From Cordia subcordata (taxonomy: Eukaryota; Streptophyta; Magnoliopsida; Boraginales; Cordiaceae): a stretch of DNA of 64,000 bases. The notes below the pieces were generated by a model. The model was not told the origin of the DNA and did not search any database. It saw only the letters and a program-made list of their open reading frames with translations. Numbering within the stretch: the first letter of the stretch is position 1; every line of letters begins with the position of its first letter. Of the stretch, positions 60,268 through 64,000 are shown in pieces. The position numbers were made by a program, and so were the translations under genes. The stretch is taken from contig JAPTOF010000012.1 of the NCBI GenBank assembly GCA_028554755.1, forward strand, positions 1,196,501-1,260,500, read 5' to 3'.

Positions 60268-61319
60268 GGGCTCGTTTGGTAACGTTGTCAAAAATTTTAA
60301 AAACGAAAACTAAAATCATAAACAAAAAACTGTCAACAAAAATTAAAAACAGAAACTGTAAAAGCGTTTGGTTAAATTATAAAATTTATAAACACACACA
60401 TGTTTGGTTGTCCATAGTTTACAAACTATTTTTGTTTCTTATTTTTCATTTTAGTATTTTAAATTAAATAGAACACATGAAAATATTTGAGAATATTTTT
60501 GTAAAAGAACAATGACAATATTTTGAAATTGATTTATGCTCTTTAAGATTATATTTCAAAAAATAAGTTTAATTGTTTTGAGAATGTATTTTTAATTGTA
60601 ATTTTGAATTTTTAAAATTTTCATTTATTATTTTATTAATTTATTTTTAAAATGTTCCTAAAAATAATAAAATTATTTTTAAAAATAATTATTCTAAAAT
60701 AATTTTAATTTTAATTCTTAAAATATTTCTGATTTTATAAAAATAATTATAATTTATTAAAATAATTTTTAAAATAAATCTAATTTATCAAAATAATTTT
60801 AAATGTATTTTTAAGTTGTTAAAATTATTTTTTAAAAATTAATTAAAATTATTTTGAAAATAATTTTGATTTATTAAATTTTCTTTTTAAAATATTTTTT
60901 CATTTATTAAAGTTATTTTAAAAATATTTTTAATTATTTTTTGATTTTTATAAAATTAATTTTATTTTTGAAAAATATTTTCTAAAATATTGTTGAAAAA
61001 GTATTTTTAAAATAATTTTTTTAAAAAATATTTTTTTAAATAATATTAATTTTAATAATTATTTTTCAAAAAAATTAATGAGTTCACATTAATTTTGGAA
61101 AGATAATTCTAAAAGATATTCACCACAAAGTGAATAAAAGTCTTGAAAACTTGTTGCCACAACTTGAGAAAACTACTTTTTTTTGTTTATCAAAGTTACA
61201 GAAACAGGTTGTTAGTTTTTGTTTTTCCCGAAAACGAAAACAGAAACAAACGAACTGGTTTACAAATTTTGATCAATAAAAACAGAAAACTAGAAACAGC
61301 AACGATACCAAACGAGCCC
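60268..61319. mobile_element. PIF/Harbinger-like non-autonomous element, 1.05 kb
   Basis: The terminal inverted repeats are GGGCTCGTTTGGTAACGTTG on the left and, reverse-complemented from the right, GGGCTCGTTTGGTATCGTTG, with one mismatch in 20. Both ends are flanked by TAA (60265-60267 and 61320-61322), a 3-base target duplication typical of PIF/Harbinger and Tourist elements. The interior is extremely A/T-rich (60530-61080 is mostly alternating AATTATTTTTAAAATAATTT-like words) and carries no transposase frame, so it depends on another source for movement. The good ends suggest fairly recent insertion. Confidence 0.85.
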
Positions 61320-62963
61320 TAAACTTTCAACAAAGAAAGGGCACAATCGTTTCAGCATAATAATTCTGTTGAGCTATCATGCCAAGATGAGCTATTACCA
61401 AACAACTTATAAATTTTAGTAGCTTGTAGAATGAGTAAAAATTTACATCTTCCATTTTAAATAAAACCAAATAAAATTTTTTCTTTTAAAAAAAATGCCC
61501 TTCCAAAAAGACCTACGTTAATACAAGTTAACCTAACTTATTATACATCTTACATGATGCATAGCTTAAGATTCAATATTTCACCTAGAAAATCACCTTC
61601 ATGCCCACAAACATCAAAACTTCAAATGTCTTCGATTGTAGAACCTTCATATGCCTCCTACATTTTGCCACTTTCAATTTTTTTTTAGTTGAGGGATTTC
61701 AACAATCCGTGTATAACACTCTTGTCGTGATCCCCCATGAGAGGATCAACCCAAAGGAAAAACCGACAAGTCTTAGCCTTTTTATACATGTTGCACCCAA
61801 TGAAGTATCTTACGGGGTTGAAATCTGTCTATAATGTCTTCAAAGTTGAAGGTTTCTTGCACAAGCAAGAGAATCCATGTGCATAGAGTTGAATGTCGAA
61901 GAGAGGTTATGGAATTTAAGTTAGGAATTTCAAAAGAGGGGTTAGAGATTTTGTGTTGGGGATTTTGGTTAGGATTTGGGGTTTTTAACTTGGAAAAAAT
62001 GAAGAGAAAGGCTCTTAAAGCCATTGACAATTTCCCCTCTATTGGCATAGAAATTATGGCCACGTGCGTTTCTTATGACATTGCCAGTAAGTTTTTGATA
62101 GAAAACATTGAATGTACTTACTTTGTTCAATTGCTCATGGTTTAAGACTAAAAGACATACTTTGAAAGTTGAGACACGAAATGTCTTTAAAACTTATAGT
62201 TCAGGGACCATAGGAGGAATTACCCTTTATTTCTTAGGAATTTTTCACTTAACCCCCTCAATGTAAAGGATTAATGATACTCTACCCCCTAAAATATATT
62301 AATAATCACTTGAGTCCATTTGACTAATAGTCAAACTAATTTAAGTTAATATCTATCTATATTTTTTTACACAATTATATTCCAAAAATATCCTTCTTTA
62401 TGGTATAATATAATTAAATAACTTCCAAGCAAGTATTTCTTATCTTGTGGTAGTACTCACGGTCTATATTTAACATTTTTTTCACAAGCTTCAACCAATT
62501 TTATTTGCTAACCATTTTTTCTACCTTCCGAGACGAAGTATATTTGTTTTAGTGACGTATTTACTCTCATGGCAGAAAATCATTTGGGCTTGAAAAGACA
62601 AGCATGTTTGTGTTAAAATACTAGCATAGGTATGATGACTTCACCATGTACTCTTTGTAGTCAACATTCTTTTATGCGCCTTAGCAGATTTAGTCTATTG
62701 GTCTATTCATTTTCCAAGTGTAACAATTTTTTCTTCCACCAAGGGAGGAAAAATGTTTTAAAAGTTAATAAGACCAACCCTGCAATATTTGATACTTGTC
62801 CCTTATACAATTGGCTAGTAATTTTTAAATGTTAAGCCAAGCTCTAACACATGTATTTAAAGTGCAAATATCCAAGTAACTAAGTGAAAATATCTAGGTA
62901 AAAGATAGTTACTAGCCCAAATGGAAACATGAAATAACTTTCCAGTGATGAGAGATTTTAGAC

Positions 62964-62998
<35 letters not shown>

Positions 62999-63257
62999 AG
63001 GTATGTTTGGGGTAAGAAAAAATGTTTATTTTGTAAATTAAGATACTAAGGATAAATGTGGAACATGAATAAAGATGTTAGTGTTAATGATTTTGACCGT
63101 TAATACATTTTAAGTGATTATTAATATAAATTAGGGATGAAGTATTACCAGCCCTATAAATTAAGTTTTTTTTTTCTTTCTTTTAAGTGATATTAGTCTT
63201 ATATGTATCCGACTTAAGTGATGCTAATCTGGTATAATTATAAATACAGGTGCCTAA

Positions 63258-63392
63258 TTTAAGCGGCAAAAACAAACTATTCTGAATCTCGGTGAAGCTC
63301 TTAATACTACTGGCCAAGAACATCTTGCTGAGCATGATGAGATTAACACTTTTTTCACAATCATCAACGATATTATTGAAGATAATGCTTAA
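63258..63392 (+). other. possible orphan last exon or gene remnant
   Basis: A 45-codon frame ends in TAA at 63390-63392. Its sequence (LNLGEALNTTGQEHLAEHD, then EINTFFTIINDIIEDNA) has a protein-like composition unlike the A/T-rich frames around it. AG sites at 63249 and 63262 could be acceptors. I do not recognise the family and see no upstream exon. It may be a remnant or the end of a gene with distant exons. Confidence 0.2.
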
Positions 63393-63799
63393 AATATTAT
63401 ATTATATTATATATTTAAAAAATTTCTATAACAACTGCACATAGAAAGTCACATATGTCTATTTCTAAATAAAGTATTTTTATCTTCCGAAATATAGATG
63501 CATATTTATATTAGAAATGCAAAACATATGACTCTAGCTATTCGTGAAAGAAAAATTAAATCTCAATTTTATTTCCAACGATGCCAAAATTTCATTTTTA
63601 ACATGTATAAATAAAAAATTTTAAGTAGAATTTATCTAATAATTGCTAAATTGTTTATAATTCAAGTTTAAAAGTGAATCATTTTATACTATTTAAAAGT
63701 GATATGCAAGAAATACTCAAAGTGTAATTGATAATACATGTACAGTTTGTTTTGTAATCTTTAATAACATTATGTTTGGTCAACTAAAATTATTTCTTA

Positions 63800-63990
63800 C
63801 TCTAAAGTTTAGAGTCGTAATTCACCATTAATTTTTGGTCAAGTAATATTTGATACTAATCTAGGGAAGTACCGTTGCAAATTATTTCTCAATCCAAATT
63901 CTAAAGTCGTAATTCACTATTATTTTTTGGTTAAGTAACAATTGATACTAATCTAGAGTAGTACTGTCGCAAAATTATTTCCCAATCCAA
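63800..63990. repeat. about 95-bp tandem repeat at window end
   Basis: Two diverged adjacent copies (about 63800-63894 and 63899-63989) share AGTCGTAATTCAC, TTGATACTAATCTAG and ATTATTTC(T/C)CAATCC in the same order. The following bases at the edge may begin a third copy outside the window. Confidence 0.8.
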
Positions 63991-64000
63991 AATTTTGTAT

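Larger units (their letters stand above)
61323..64000. other. intergenic tail of the window, no firm gene
   Basis: The DNA is AT-rich with short open frames that match no family I recognise. It includes a copy of the intergenic sequence inserted in the wax-synthase-like gene (62366-62401), an ATT trinucleotide run at about 62968-62996, a short coding-looking tail at 63258-63392, and a tandem repeat at the window end. Confidence 0.45.

Noticed and set aside
61601..62145. Open frames of 77, 93 and 103 codons on both strands
   Set aside because: They overlap each other on opposite strands, have no recognisable domain and no supporting splice sites.

Overview
The window looks like nuclear DNA of a eudicot flowering plant. 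Genes are split by many AT-rich introns, intergenic DNA is AT-rich and full of short inverted-repeat elements, and every recognisable product belongs to a plant family (SHV3-like GDPD, tonoplast NHX antiporter, EDM2, MBOAT wax synthase, DIR1-like lipid-transfer protein). The species cannot be fixed from the sequence. All exon models below were built by hand from open frames, GT/AG (one GC/AG) splice sites and family similarity; no search was run.

Layout. 1-4.1 kb: repeat-rich DNA that includes a broken copy of a pirin 3' flank. 4-8.3 kb (minus): a decayed pirin gene, whose intron 3 carries a 0.64 kb inverted-repeat unit with a piece resembling plastid ycf2. 9.3-11.6 kb (minus): an intact five-exon pirin gene, the tandem partner. 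13.2-19.05 kb (minus): a nine-exon GPI-anchored GDPD-like gene of the SHV3 type. 19-27 kb: intergenic, rich in MITE-like elements. 26.97-32.05 kb (plus): a 14-exon vacuolar cation/proton antiporter closest to NHX4, with one GC-AG intron. 32.6-33.0 kb (minus): a single-exon DIR1-like lipid-transfer protein, convergent with NHX4. 38.36-40.38 kb (plus): a five-exon Rho GDP-dissociation inhibitor. 45.0-56.3 kb (plus): an 18-exon EDM2-type PHD-finger protein with a C-terminal methyltransferase-like region. 58.35-59.5 kb (plus): a single-exon wax-ester-synthase-like MBOAT gene carrying a one-base frameshift and an in-frame insertion. 60.3-61.3 kb: a 1.05 kb PIF/Harbinger-like non-autonomous element.

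The genes do not form a pathway or cluster; this is ordinary eudicot gene order with local tandem duplication (pirins) and transposon turnover. I found no new multi-gene system. The most notable items are the plastid-like fragment between inverted repeats inside a pirin pseudogene, the pirin duplication debris, the broken wax synthase with its insertion, and the GC-AG intron of NHX4.
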